Shown here one piece after another: positions 9,285-18,835 of a stretch of DNA of 64,000 bases. Made by a program: the position numbers and the translations under genes. The stretch is from NCBI GenBank assembly GCA_050955045.1, contig JBPBQV010000001.1:310001-374000 (forward strand), written 5' to 3'. A model generated the notes under the pieces. It was given only the letters and a program-made list of their open reading frames with translations. It searched no databases and was not told where the DNA came from. Positions within the stretch are counted from its first letter, which is position 1. Each line of letters begins with the position of its first letter. The stretch comes from Mucilaginibacter_A sp050955045 (GTDB taxonomy: Bacteria; Bacteroidota; Bacteroidia; Sphingobacteriales; Sphingobacteriaceae).

Positions 9285-10394
9285 ATGAGAATTATTTTTA
9301 TATGTGGGTGTGTTGAATTGGGGGTTGATGGTGTTGGCGATTATACCCGCAGGCTTGCAGCAGAACTTATTAAACAAAAACACGAAGTTGCAATCTTAGC
9401 AATTCATGATCAATTTGTTATTACAGAAGTAAACCATATCGAAAATATAGAAAATATAGAACTTCAAATCTATCGTATTCCTTCAGTATGGAGCACTACA
9501 CGCAGGTTTAAACTGGCTAAAAAATGGATCAATAATTTTAACCCTGAGTGGTTGAGTTTACAATATGTTCCTTTTTCATTCAACATCAAAGGCCTCCCTT
9601 TTGGGTTAAATAAAAGTCTGTCTCTATTTAAAGATAGAAAATGGCATATCATGTTTCATGAGCTTTGGGTTGGTATGGAAGAGAACACCAATTTTAAACT
9701 TTTAATATGGGGAGTAATACAAAAGCTGTTAATTAAAAAAATGTTAACAATCTTAAAACCATCAGTAGTACATACACAGACTAAATTATATCAAATTCAA
9801 CTTGCTAAACTTGGTGTAAACTCAGGTTATTTACCTCTATTTTCAAATATTCCGATTAATACAAACGATTCTGTAAATACAAGTTTTAATAATAAAGATC
9901 ATATTACTTTTGTTGGTTTTGGAACAATACACCCAAACGCACCTATAAAAAAATTTGCTGAAGAAGCAGCAGCATTTAAAATGAAAACCGGAACTGATGT
10001 TAGCTTAATCTTAATTGGACGTTGTGGGAAAGAATTAGAAACATGGAAAAAGATTTGGGAAACAGCTGGTTTAAAAATAACGGTTTTAGGAGAACAATTA
10101 CCAAATCGCATTTCAGAAGTCTTTAACAATTCATCCTTTGGGATAACCACAACAGCACTGCCATTAGTTGAAAAAAGCGGCTCGGTAGCTGCAATGCACC
10201 AACACAATTTACCCGTAATTTGTATTTCTAAACCCTGGTATCCGAAAGGAATAAAAGGCATAAAGTTGCCACCAGGAGTTATTGCGTATATAGATGGTAA
10301 TTTTAATTCTTGTGTAACAAATATCTCAAACATTTCATATATTGATGTTCATGCCGTTGCCCAACAGCTTGCAGAAAGTTTAACTATAATTTAA
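9285..10394 (+). CDS. Glycosyltransferase, divergent GT4-like
   Basis: 369 aa. The N-terminus (MRIIFICGCVELGVDGVGDYTRRLAAEL) has the Gly-rich VGDYT loop typical of GT4 acceptor domains. A second domain starts near residue 205 (ITFVGFGTIHPNAPIKKF). The usual E-x7-E is replaced by a VEKSGSVAAM segment, so this is a divergent member whose catalytic competence is not proven by sequence. It stands alone between gaps of 257 and 221 bp, each with a TAAAAGAAGYAT element upstream of the following gene. Confidence 0.72.
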   Translation: MRIIFICGCVELGVDGVGDYTRRLAAELIKQKHEVAILAIHDQFVITEVNHIENIENIELQIYRIPSVWSTTRRFKLAKKWINNFNPEWLSLQYVPFSFNIKGLPFGLNKSLSLFKDRKWHIMFHELWVGMEENTNFKLLIWGVIQKLLIKKMLTILKPSVVHTQTKLYQIQLAKLGVNSGYLPLFSNIPINTNDSVNTSFNNKDHITFVGFGTIHPNAPIKKFAEEAAAFKMKTGTDVSLILIGRCGKELETWKKIWETAGLKITVLGEQLPNRISEVFNNSSFGITTTALPLVEKSGSVAAMHQHNLPVICISKPWYPKGIKGIKLPPGVIAYIDGNFNSCVTNISNISYIDVHAVAQQLAESLTII

Positions 10395-10518
10395 TAAATA
10401 ATAGTTGGGTAATTAATATTTGTTAAAATACAAAATTTAAAAGCATATTTTAATTTTAATATCTTTGATTTTTGTTTTTAGTAATGTTTGCACGTAAAAG
10501 AATCAAAAAAATATAGGA

Positions 10519-10530
10519 TAAAAGAAGTAC
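10519..10530 (+). repeat. TAAAAGAAGYAT element, variant ending TAC
   Basis: TAAAAGAAGTAC preceded by TAGGA, in the 221-bp gap before the next GT2 gene. A weaker partial copy (TAAAAGAATCAA) lies some 25 bp upstream. Confidence 0.65.
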
Positions 10531-10615
10531 CTAAAAGTTCTTTCTAAAAAATGAAAAACAAAATATTAGCCAAAATTAGGTTTTAAATTTAGTTAATATT
10601 TTACACAAGTAATTA

Positions 10616-11605
10616 ATGAAAATTTCAGTTTGTATTCCTACATATAATCAGGCGCAGTATTTAGCACAAGCGGTGCGGAGTGCTTACAACCAAACTATTT
10701 TGCCTACAGAAATAATAGTGTCGGATGATTGTAGCACTGATAATACATCGGCTGTTCTGGCTGATTTATCCAAAGAAATTCCTATTTTAAAGATAGTTTT
10801 ACAACCTCAAAATTTAGGTATAACAAGTAACACTGACAGTTGTCTTCGATTAGCTTCCGGTGAGTATATAGCAAGGCTCGATTCGGATGATTATTTAGCT
10901 CCGACTTATATAGAAAAACTTTCTAATGCACTATCTAAATATCCTGAAGCTGGTTATGCCCACGCAGCTGTACAAGAAGTAGACCAGTACGGAAATTCTT
11001 TATTAGAAAGACAGCTTGCAAGAAAATCAGGCTATCAACCTGCAGACAAAGCTTTACAATCAGCAATTAAAGGTTATCGCGTAGCGGCCAACATTATTAT
11101 GTTTAGAAAGGAGGCTTTAATTAAAGTTAATTTTTTAACTAATCGGCCAAGTTCTGCAGAAGATTATCATTTATCTGCTTCTTTAGCCGCAGCCGGTTTT
11201 GGTAATATCTATTCAAATGAAATACTTTCGCATTACAGGGTTTGGGTTGATGCGGGAAAAGCAAGGTTACGCCGCAAAATGATGGAAATTGTTGGCTTTT
11301 ACAAAGTGTATCACGAAGTTTTAGAACCTGCATATAAAAAAAGAGGTTGGAGCACCAATGGTATTATCAAAAACAGAGAAACAGTTGCTTGCATTCAGGC
11401 CGATTGTTTAGGTTGGAATGTATATACACATGAAGAAAAACTGCATTTAAAAGAAGCACTCAGTACCTTGTCTTCTTCTCCTAGAGCTAAAGCAATTGCT
11501 TGGTTATATTTAAACGGTTATGGAAAATTTTTAGATATTTATTCTAATATTTTGTCAAAATTAAAATTCATGTTTAAAAAGATTTTTATTCAGCTTAGAT
11601 ACTAG
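10616..11605 (+). CDS. Glycosyltransferase family 2
   Basis: 329 aa. MKISVCIPTYNQAQYLAQAV opens the GT-A fold, IVSDDCSTDNT at 34-44 is the nucleotide loop and LDSDD at 88-92 the metal-binding motif. The ATG at 10616 immediately precedes the first strand. Basic residues at the C-terminus (FMFKKIFIQLRY) suggest membrane contact. Donor and acceptor are unknown. Confidence 0.88.
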   Translation: MKISVCIPTYNQAQYLAQAVRSAYNQTILPTEIIVSDDCSTDNTSAVLADLSKEIPILKIVLQPQNLGITSNTDSCLRLASGEYIARLDSDDYLAPTYIEKLSNALSKYPEAGYAHAAVQEVDQYGNSLLERQLARKSGYQPADKALQSAIKGYRVAANIIMFRKEALIKVNFLTNRPSSAEDYHLSASLAAAGFGNIYSNEILSHYRVWVDAGKARLRRKMMEIVGFYKVYHEVLEPAYKKRGWSTNGIIKNRETVACIQADCLGWNVYTHEEKLHLKEALSTLSSSPRAKAIAWLYLNGYGKFLDIYSNILSKLKFMFKKIFIQLRY

Positions 11606-11680
11606 TATCATTAGCTTTTTAAATTATAGCACATTTTTATTTAATTATAAGTCGCTCTTAACCGCCATAGCCAGCCTATT

Positions 11681-12724
11681 TTGAGAATTTTATTTTTATC
11701 TCATAACTTCTACCCTGTTATTGGAGGTATCGAAATTAACTCTGATATTTTTGCTCAGGCTTTTACAGATGCCGGACATGAGGTGCATTTATTAACATGG
11801 TCAAAAGATGTTACAAACAAAACATTTCCATTTTTAGTAATTAGAAATCCAAGTAAACGTAAATTAATTTTAGAACATTCTTGGGCTGATTTAATTTTTG
11901 AAAACAACCCATCATTAAGACTGGCGTGGCCAGCTTTATTTTTCAAGAAACCTTCTGTAATTGTACTTAATACTTGGATATCCCGCCCAAATGGAAAAAT
12001 ATGGCTGCAGGATAAAATTAAACTTTGGTGGTTAAAAAGAGCAACTAAAGTAATTGCAGTAAGTGATGCCTTACGTAAACGATGCTGGCCTGCTGCTATT
12101 GTTATTGCAAATCCTTACAGACTTAACCAGTTCAGAATTATTTCGAATATCAAAAAAACATCAGATTTTGTATTTTTAGGAAGATTAGTTTCGGATAAAG
12201 GTGCAGATCATGCAATTAAAGCGTTACATCTGTTAATTACTACAAAACCTGAGATAAAATATATCAACAACAAACCATTACTTACAATTATTGGTAATGG
12301 TCCGGAACGTAGCAATTTATTAAAACTTATTGCAGCACTAAAAATGCAAGATTATGTTAACTTAACAGGATCATTAACCGGTGAAGAACTTACTATTTGC
12401 CTAAACCAACACCGGTTTTTATTAGTACCATCTTTGTGGGAAGAACCGTTTGGGAATGTTGTATTGGAAGCTATGGCTTGTGGCTGTTTACCAATTGTTT
12501 CTGATGGTGGTGGCCTTCCAGATGCAATTGGAAAGGCTGGAATTACATTTCGTCGTGGTAATATAAATTCTCTTGCAAATTCAATTGTCATGCTTATGTC
12601 TAATCTAGCTTTACAACAACAACTTAAAGAGGCAGCTAAACTACATCTGATTGATCATTTTCCAAGAATAGTAGCTCAACGGTATCTGGAAGTTGTAAAT
12701 TTGGCTCTCCAACAATTTAAATAA
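11681..12724 (+). CDS. Glycosyltransferase family 4
   Basis: 347 aa. MRILFLSHNFYPVIGGIE is the classical GT4 start with a GG loop that contacts the acceptor. FVFLGRLVSDKGAD near 163-176 begins the donor domain, and EPFGNVVLE (Glu255 to Glu263) is the E-x7-E motif followed by AMACGCLPIVSD. The start is TTG at 11681, chosen because the conserved N-terminal strand begins there and no ATG is available. It is 14 bp from the next gene, so probably co-transcribed with it. Confidence 0.88.
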   Translation: MRILFLSHNFYPVIGGIEINSDIFAQAFTDAGHEVHLLTWSKDVTNKTFPFLVIRNPSKRKLILEHSWADLIFENNPSLRLAWPALFFKKPSVIVLNTWISRPNGKIWLQDKIKLWWLKRATKVIAVSDALRKRCWPAAIVIANPYRLNQFRIISNIKKTSDFVFLGRLVSDKGADHAIKALHLLITTKPEIKYINNKPLLTIIGNGPERSNLLKLIAALKMQDYVNLTGSLTGEELTICLNQHRFLLVPSLWEEPFGNVVLEAMACGCLPIVSDGGGLPDAIGKAGITFRRGNINSLANSIVMLMSNLALQQQLKEAAKLHLIDHFPRIVAQRYLEVVNLALQQFK

Positions 12725-12738
12725 ATTAAACTTAGTTA

Positions 12739-13980
12739 ATGAAAGTACTTATATCCCATCCAACTGGCAATGCTTTTTTTAGGGCTGCAGCTTTAGGGCT
12801 TTATCAGGAACGCATGCTTTCAGGATTAAGAACTACAGTAGCTACCTATCCGGGAAATATATTTGATAAGCTTAGCTCTTTTGCTTCTTTTAGCGAATTT
12901 AATAGGAGACGTTATGATCCAATCTTAAAGGATTTAACTCAAAGCAGGCCATTTTATGAATTATGTAGAATTGCTGTTTCTAAAATAGGTTTTAAAAACC
13001 TAATTAAACAGGAAACAGGTTTGTTTAGTGTAGATGCGGTATACAGAGACCTCGATAAATACGTAGCCAGCAGTTTAAAACAACAAGGAGCTACTGGCAC
13101 CAATGCTGTTTATGCTTATGAAGATGGAGCACTTATTTCTTTTCGGGAAGCCAAAAAATTAGGACTTAAATGTTTGTATGACCTTCCGATTGGTTACTGG
13201 AGAGCGTCAAAGAGACTTTTGGAAATAGAATGTGAACGGTGGCCGGAGTGGGCTTCAACCTTAATAGAATTTGGAGATTCGGAAGCAAAGCTTGCTAGGA
13301 AAGATGAAGAGCTTCGTTTAGCAGATAAAATTTTTGTTGCAAGTCAGTTTACTGCAAGTACTTTAAAAGATTTTCCGGGCCAGTTAGCACCTGTAGAAGT
13401 TGTTCCTTATGCTTTTCCCCCTGTTGCCGGTTACAGAAATTATACTACGATTACTCAATCCAAACCGTTAAGATTATTATTTGTAGGAGGACTATCACAA
13501 AGAAAGGGAATTGCAGACCTATTTGCCGCTGTAGAAAACTTAAAAGATCATGTTCAATTAACGGTAGTAGGAAAAAAAGTAAGTGATCAGGATTGTTTGG
13601 CTTTAGACAAAGCATTAGCAAAGCACAAATGGATACCAAGTTTAGCACATGCAAAAGTATTAAAGTTAATGCATGAACATGATGTACTAGTTTTTCCTTC
13701 CTTGTTCGAAGGATTCGGACTGGTGATAACTGAGGCAATGTCTCAAGGAACACCCGTAATTACTACCGATCGGACTGCCGGACCCGACTTAATAAAGCAT
13801 GGAGAAAACGGCTGGCTAATAGAAGCTGGCTCAACAAATGCACTTCAGGTGGCTATTGAAGAAATTTTAGCCAAACCTGATGTAATTGCAAAAATTGGAC
13901 GCGCAGCAATGGAAACAGCAAGCAAAAGAACTTGGGAAGTTTATGGTAGAGAATTAGTTGATGCAATTATAAAAAACTAA
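12739..13980 (+). CDS. Glycosyltransferase family 4
   Basis: 413 aa. The donor domain starts near residue 236 (LRLLFVGGLSQRKGIADLF) and carries EGFGLVITEAMSQGTPVITTD, with the E-x7-E pair. The acceptor half contains YDLPIGYWR and an insertion rich in Glu/Arg, a layout seen in several Bacteroidota polysaccharide transferases. It starts 14 bp after the upstream GT4 gene. A 240-bp gap follows with one TAAAAGAAGYAT element. Confidence 0.87.
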   Translation: MKVLISHPTGNAFFRAAALGLYQERMLSGLRTTVATYPGNIFDKLSSFASFSEFNRRRYDPILKDLTQSRPFYELCRIAVSKIGFKNLIKQETGLFSVDAVYRDLDKYVASSLKQQGATGTNAVYAYEDGALISFREAKKLGLKCLYDLPIGYWRASKRLLEIECERWPEWASTLIEFGDSEAKLARKDEELRLADKIFVASQFTASTLKDFPGQLAPVEVVPYAFPPVAGYRNYTTITQSKPLRLLFVGGLSQRKGIADLFAAVENLKDHVQLTVVGKKVSDQDCLALDKALAKHKWIPSLAHAKVLKLMHEHDVLVFPSLFEGFGLVITEAMSQGTPVITTDRTAGPDLIKHGENGWLIEAGSTNALQVAIEEILAKPDVIAKIGRAAMETASKRTWEVYGRELVDAIIKN

Positions 13981-14106
13981 CAAGATATACTATAAAAGCT
14001 TATTTAATTTTTATTGCAAGAACTTTTTCACACTTCTTTTTTCATAAAAATTTTCATGATATATATAGGCTTTTTATATTAGAATAATCCTAAAAAATTA
14101 TACGCA

Positions 14107-14118
14107 TAAAAGAAGTAT
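14107..14118 (+). repeat. TAAAAGAAGYAT element, exact (TAT)
   Basis: Preceded by ACGCA. It lies 102 bp before the O-antigen ligase-like gene. A weaker minus-strand partial copy (ACACTTCTTTTT on plus) lies near 14030. Confidence 0.8.
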
Positions 14119-14220
14119 GATAAAACTTTCTAACAGAACTTAAAGTAGCTTTTGCACATTAAATAAAATTTATGAAGTTAAAAATGGCAAAAACACTAAT
14201 ACCTAACACAGTAAAAATGT

Positions 14221-15597
14221 ATGGATACTAATAATGCAACGGCAATCAAAATTGAAAATAATCTTGATTTAGCTGTTGATAAATTAAAAGTAGTACAAAA
14301 ATTTATTAAAATAGATCCCAACCGTTTTCTTAAACAAGGTATCTGGGCTTATTTTTTATTGTTAATTTTTGAAGGAGCTTTAAGAAAATGGTTTTTACCT
14401 AGTTTAGCAACTCCACTTCTTATTATTCGCGATCCGATTGCGATATGGTTGGTATTTAAATGTTGGCAGAGAGGTCTTTTTCCGGCTTCAACTTATTTGG
14501 TCGGAATGGTTGCTATTGGCGTAATAAGTATATTCACAGCAGTGTTTTTAGGTCATGGTAGTTTACTGGTAGCACTATTTGGAGCCAGAATATTATTATT
14601 TCACTTCCCGCTAATTTTTGTAATCGGACAAATATTTAACAGAGATGATATAATAAAAATTGGTAAAGCTACACTTTGGATTACTATACCAATGACTATC
14701 CTTATTGCTATGCAGTTTTACAGTCCGCAGTCTGCATGGGTAAACCGAGGAGTTGGTGGTGATATGGCAGGAGCCGGATACTCTGGAGCGGCTGGTTTTA
14801 TGCGTCCCCCTGCTACTTTCTCTTTTACTACCGGTACTGGTGCGTATTACGGCTTTGCTGCTTGTTTTATATTTTACTTTTGGTTTGATCTAAAGCATGT
14901 TAACAAACTATTACTCTTAGGTGCTACTTTAGCTATGTTTGCAGCTATTCCACTTTCTATCAGTAGAACTGTGTTGTTTCAAACTGCTGTTAGTGGGGTA
15001 TTTACAGTTCTTGCAGTTTCGCGTAAGCCCCAGTATATTGGTAAATTATTAATCGCAGTAGCCGGAGGTGTAATTATTTTTGCCGCTTTAAGTCAAACAA
15101 GCTTTTTTAATACAGCTTTAGGCGCATTTACAACACGTTTTACAGATGCAAGTGCATTTGAAGGCGGGGTGCAGGGTACAGTTTTTAACCGTTTTTTAAA
15201 AGGTTTATCACTTGCATTTTCTCAGGCAGCAGACCAGCCTTATTTTGGTTATGGCATAGGTATGGGCACTAATGTTGGAAGTATGTTACTTTCCGGAAGT
15301 AAAACATTTTTAATTGCTGAAGATGAATGGTCAAGGTTAACAGGAGAATTAGGTGCCTTATTAGGTATTTTTGTTATCTTAATTCGTATTGGACTTACCA
15401 TAAAAATTGCAATTGCAAGCTATCACAAATTAGCAAAAAACGACTTTTTACCTTGGCTGCTTCTTAGTTATGGTACTTTAACCCTTTCTCAGGGTGGTTG
15501 GGCCCAACCAACTTATTTAGGCTTTAGTGTTGTAATTGGCGGGTTTATGTTAGCTTCGCTAAATTCAGGAAAAACCGAAAATGTTGCTACAAAATAA
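14221..15597 (+). CDS. O-antigen ligase/polymerase-like integral membrane protein
   Basis: 458 aa with about ten hydrophobic segments from residue 40 to the C-terminus. Early residues LLIFEGALRKWFLP and LLIIRDPIAIWLVF are characteristic of the Bacteroidota O-antigen ligase family. A long polar loop between late segments (FTTRFTDASAFEGGVQGT, then a GYGIGMGTNVG stretch) is where Wzy/WaaL enzymes hold catalytic Arg/His residues. Located among glycosyltransferases, it most likely polymerises or transfers the lipid-linked repeat unit on the periplasmic face. Polymerase versus ligase cannot be separated from sequence. No Wzx flippase is visible in the window. Confidence 0.8.
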   Translation: MDTNNATAIKIENNLDLAVDKLKVVQKFIKIDPNRFLKQGIWAYFLLLIFEGALRKWFLPSLATPLLIIRDPIAIWLVFKCWQRGLFPASTYLVGMVAIGVISIFTAVFLGHGSLLVALFGARILLFHFPLIFVIGQIFNRDDIIKIGKATLWITIPMTILIAMQFYSPQSAWVNRGVGGDMAGAGYSGAAGFMRPPATFSFTTGTGAYYGFAACFIFYFWFDLKHVNKLLLLGATLAMFAAIPLSISRTVLFQTAVSGVFTVLAVSRKPQYIGKLLIAVAGGVIIFAALSQTSFFNTALGAFTTRFTDASAFEGGVQGTVFNRFLKGLSLAFSQAADQPYFGYGIGMGTNVGSMLLSGSKTFLIAEDEWSRLTGELGALLGIFVILIRIGLTIKIAIASYHKLAKNDFLPWLLLSYGTLTLSQGGWAQPTYLGFSVVIGGFMLASLNSGKTENVATK

Positions 15598-15640
15598 TGT
15601 AACATTGAACTTTTCGGATAATTAGCTTTAACAAATCATT

Positions 15641-16816
15641 GTGCATTTAATTTTATTTACCCATCCAAATTTTTTAGGCCACAAAAGTATGCCACGTTTT
15701 GCCAAAATGCTGGCAGATGGAATGAAGAAACGCGGACATCAGGTAGAAATATGGTCTCCAAAACCAAACTTTTATAATTTACCTTTACCAAAATCTTTAA
15801 AAAAATGGTTAGCTTATGTTGATCAATATATCGTATTTCCGGCTCAAATGCATAAATTGCTAAAAGCAATTTATGCTGATACTCTGTTTGTGTTGACAGA
15901 TCAGGCACTTGGACCATGGCTTCCACTCGTTGCTAACTGCGCGCACGTAGTACATTGCCATGATTTTTTGGCGCAACAATCAGCACTTGACTTAATTCCA
16001 GAGAACCCAACATCTTGGACAGGAAAGCAATATCAAGCATATATTCGACATGGGTATTTAAAAGGAAAAAACTTTATTTCTGTTTCTAATAAAACGCAGC
16101 GGGATCTTCATCAATTTATCGATCCTTCAACTATTACATCGGCAGTAGTTTACAATGGGCTAAATCAATCTTTTACTGCAGAAGATCCAGTAAAAGCCCG
16201 AACTGAAATCAGCAATAAAACCGGACTAGATTTAGCAAAAGGTTACCTCTTACATATTGGCGGAAATCAGTTTTATAAAAACCGCACAGGCGTGGTTGAA
16301 ATTTATGATGCCTGGCGTAGTGTAAGTAAAACAGCTTTACCGTTACTTTTAGTTGGCGAATTACCGGATGAAAATTTAAGTAACAAAATAAGTCATTCTC
16401 CTTACAAAGATAACATACACAGTTTTAATAAAATTGAAGATAATCTAATCAGTGCAACATATTCTGGTGCTACTGCATTTTTATTTCCTTCGCTGGCAGA
16501 AGGTTTTGGATGGCCAATTGCAGAAGCAATGGCGTGTGGTTGTCCGGTTATTACAACAGAAGAGGCACCCATGACTGAAGTTGCAGCAAATGCTGGTTTT
16601 TTAATTCCTAAACAACCAACCGAACTAAAGAATAGTAAACAATGGGCAGATAACGCAGCAAAATTGATCGAAAAAATCATTTCTTTATCTCCTGTCGAAC
16701 GTAAAAAAATCACAGATGCCGGTATAGAAAATGCGAAACGTTTTGATGCCGATTATGCTTTAGATCAGATAGAGCGTATCTACCAGAATATCCTATTAAA
16801 ACAAAAAAACGAATGA
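15641..16816 (+). CDS. Glycosyltransferase family 4
   Basis: 391 aa. The donor domain contains YLLHIGGNQFYKNRTGVVEI and AFLFPSLAEGFGWPIAEAMACG, with the E-x7-E pair, then CPVITTEEAPMTEV. The acceptor domain has VVHCHDFLAQQS. The start is GTG at 15641, the only start that includes the first beta strand (HLILFTHPNF). The end overlaps the next gene by ATGA (16813-16816), so the two are coupled. Confidence 0.88.
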   Translation: MHLILFTHPNFLGHKSMPRFAKMLADGMKKRGHQVEIWSPKPNFYNLPLPKSLKKWLAYVDQYIVFPAQMHKLLKAIYADTLFVLTDQALGPWLPLVANCAHVVHCHDFLAQQSALDLIPENPTSWTGKQYQAYIRHGYLKGKNFISVSNKTQRDLHQFIDPSTITSAVVYNGLNQSFTAEDPVKARTEISNKTGLDLAKGYLLHIGGNQFYKNRTGVVEIYDAWRSVSKTALPLLLVGELPDENLSNKISHSPYKDNIHSFNKIEDNLISATYSGATAFLFPSLAEGFGWPIAEAMACGCPVITTEEAPMTEVAANAGFLIPKQPTELKNSKQWADNAAKLIEKIISLSPVERKKITDAGIENAKRFDADYALDQIERIYQNILLKQKNE

Positions 16817-18072
16817 AATTACTCCATATTACGGCCAGTATGGATCCTAAATTGGGTGGTGTTTCTCAGGCATTAAAAACAATTATAAAAGGGTTAAATG
16901 TATATCCTAATAGTCAGAATGAAGTAGTTAGTTTTGATGATCCTAACGCTTCTTTTATCAGGGAAAATCCTGATCAGATCAATGCTTTAGGTTCAGGCAA
17001 AGGCCCGTGGTTTTACAATGCGAATTATATCTCCTGGCTGGTACAAAATCTGTCCAAATTTGATGTTGTTATTTTACACGGCTTGTGGAATTACCAGGGT
17101 TTTGGGTTGATTAAAGCTTTGAAGCAATTAAAAACCAAACCTTTTGATTCTAGTTCAGATACTTCTTTTAGCACTAAATTTTATGTGATGCCGCACGGAA
17201 TGTTAGATCCGTATTTTCAAAAGGCATCTGGCAGAAAATTAAAAGCTATCCGAAACTGGCTTTACTGGAAAATAATTGAGCGTAAAGTAGTTAATCAGGC
17301 TGATGGTTTACTGTTTACATGCGAAGCGGAATTACAACTTGCCCGTAAAACTTTTACTCCTTATTTGCCTGTTAAAGAATTGGTTGTGGGTTTAGGCGTG
17401 GAAGAACCACCGGCTTATACAGAAAGTATGCGCGAAGCCTTTTTAAACAAATGCTTGGGATTGGACAATCAGCCTTACTTCTTATTTATCAGCCGTATCC
17501 ATGAAAAGAAAGGTGTTGATTTGCTTGTAGATGCCTACTATAAAACGCAACAAATTAAAAATTTAGATATAAGTCTTGCAAAGGATGCTTCTTTTATCAG
17601 CCCAAAACATGTTTTCCAAAAACTTGTTGTAGCCGGCCCTGGATTAGAAACTGCATATGGCCAAAAAATTAAAAGTTTAACATCACAATTTCAATCACCG
17701 GAAAAGGCTGTTTTTTCCCCGGGTATGCTTACTGGTGATGTAAAGTGGGGGTCTTTTTATGGCTGCGAAGCTTTTGTATTGCCTAGTCATCAGGAAAACT
17801 TTGGTATTGCTGTTGTTGAGGCATTAGCTTGCGGCAAACCGGTACTTATCTCTAATCAGGTTAATATTTGGACAGAAATTGCTTCCTCAAATGCAGGAAT
17901 AATTGCAGATGACACGGCGGCTGGAACTTTGGAATTACTGAAAAGCTGGAACAAATTATCACCGGAAGAAAAAATTGAAATGGGTAAAAATGCACGCAAA
18001 TGTTATGAAAAACATTTCGCCATGTGCCCAGCGGCAAATAATTTATTGAAAGCAATTACAGCAAGTAATTGA
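16813..18072 (+). CDS. Glycosyltransferase family 4
   Basis: 419 aa. MKLLHITASMDPKLGGVSQAL is the acceptor-side start. YFLFISRIHEKKGVDLLVDAY opens the donor half, and ENFGIAVVEALACGKPVLISN carries E-x7-E. The middle contains YVMPHGMLDPYF, a block common in WcaI/WcaL-like transferases. It is translationally coupled to the upstream GT4 gene by a 4-bp overlap. A 203-bp gap follows, with one repeat element just before the WcaF-like gene. Confidence 0.88.
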   Translation: MKLLHITASMDPKLGGVSQALKTIIKGLNVYPNSQNEVVSFDDPNASFIRENPDQINALGSGKGPWFYNANYISWLVQNLSKFDVVILHGLWNYQGFGLIKALKQLKTKPFDSSSDTSFSTKFYVMPHGMLDPYFQKASGRKLKAIRNWLYWKIIERKVVNQADGLLFTCEAELQLARKTFTPYLPVKELVVGLGVEEPPAYTESMREAFLNKCLGLDNQPYFLFISRIHEKKGVDLLVDAYYKTQQIKNLDISLAKDASFISPKHVFQKLVVAGPGLETAYGQKIKSLTSQFQSPEKAVFSPGMLTGDVKWGSFYGCEAFVLPSHQENFGIAVVEALACGKPVLISNQVNIWTEIASSNAGIIADDTAAGTLELLKSWNKLSPEEKIEMGKNARKCYEKHFAMCPAANNLLKAITASN

Positions 18073-18251
18073 TTTTTGAAAAAACTGGAAAAGCAAAAAT
18101 TAATCTATAAAACAGTAATTGCCTTTAGGCTAGATAAATAACAAATATTTTTTATTAGAGACAATTTCTTTTAAAACTTCAATAAGTTAAATAGAATCAT
18201 TCCATCACAATTTTAACATACTTTAGCTTTTGAATTCTAAAAAAGTATGGA

Positions 18252-18263
18252 TAAAAGAAGTAT
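18252..18263 (+). repeat. TAAAAGAAGYAT element, exact (TAT)
   Basis: Preceded by TATGGA. It lies 12 bp before the ATG of the acetyltransferase gene. A near -7-like TAGCTTTTG sits about 30 bp upstream, so the element would fall in the 5' leader of any transcript started there. Confidence 0.8.
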
Positions 18264-18275
18264 CAAAATATTTTA

Positions 18276-18824
18276 ATGCAAATAGATTTATCAAAATTTA
18301 CAATTGGTGATTATGTAGCCGGGCCTAAATGGAAAGTTTTTATATGGCATTTTGTTAATTATTTTATTTTTAATAGTGCTATGCCATGGCCCTATTCTGC
18401 AAAAAGAGCTTTGTTGCGTTTGTTTGGTGCAAAAATTGGTACAGGGCTGATAATCAAAACAAAAGTTAGAATTAAAAACCCGTGGAGGTTAATTGTTGGG
18501 GAGCATTGCTGGATTGGCGAATCTGTATGGATTGATAACCTAGAAGATGTTTCTCTGGGAAATAATGTATGTTTATCGCAAGGAGTAATGTTGCTTACTG
18601 GTAACCATGATTATACTTTAAGTGATTTTCCATACAAATTGGGTAAAATTATTTTAGAAGACGGCGTTTGGATTGGTGCAAAATCAATTGTATGTCCGGG
18701 CGTTATTTGCAAATCGCATTCTATTTTAACTGTTAATTCTGTCGCAACCAAACAGTTAACAGAATGGGGAATTTTTGCTGGTAATCCGGCAGTTTATATC
18801 CGAGAACGTAAATCTGTGGGATAG
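18276..18824 (+). CDS. wcaF: WcaF-like colanic-acid-type acetyltransferase
   Basis: 182 aa. Left-handed beta-helix hexapeptide repeats run from about residue 55 to 165 (GAKIGTGLIIKTKVRIK, IGESVWIDNLEDVSLGNNV, DGVWIGAKSIVCPGV), ending with SVATKQL and AGNPAVYIRER as in the WcaF/NodL family. The N-terminus (FTIGDYVAGPKWKVFIWHFVNYF) is typical of WcaF. It should O-acetylate a sugar of the repeat unit using acetyl-CoA. It sits 11 bp before a WcaI-like gene, followed by WcaJ-like, gmd and fcl, which mirrors colanic-acid clusters. The symbol is by similarity; the substrate is unknown. Confidence 0.8.
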   Translation: MQIDLSKFTIGDYVAGPKWKVFIWHFVNYFIFNSAMPWPYSAKRALLRLFGAKIGTGLIIKTKVRIKNPWRLIVGEHCWIGESVWIDNLEDVSLGNNVCLSQGVMLLTGNHDYTLSDFPYKLGKIILEDGVWIGAKSIVCPGVICKSHSILTVNSVATKQLTEWGIFAGNPAVYIRERKSVG

Positions 18825-18835
18825 TTTATATTTTA

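Noticed and set aside
14172..14231. A 19-codon frame just before the O-antigen ligase-like gene
   Set aside because: It has no ribosome-loading signal or regulatory codon run and overlaps the real start; likely chance.
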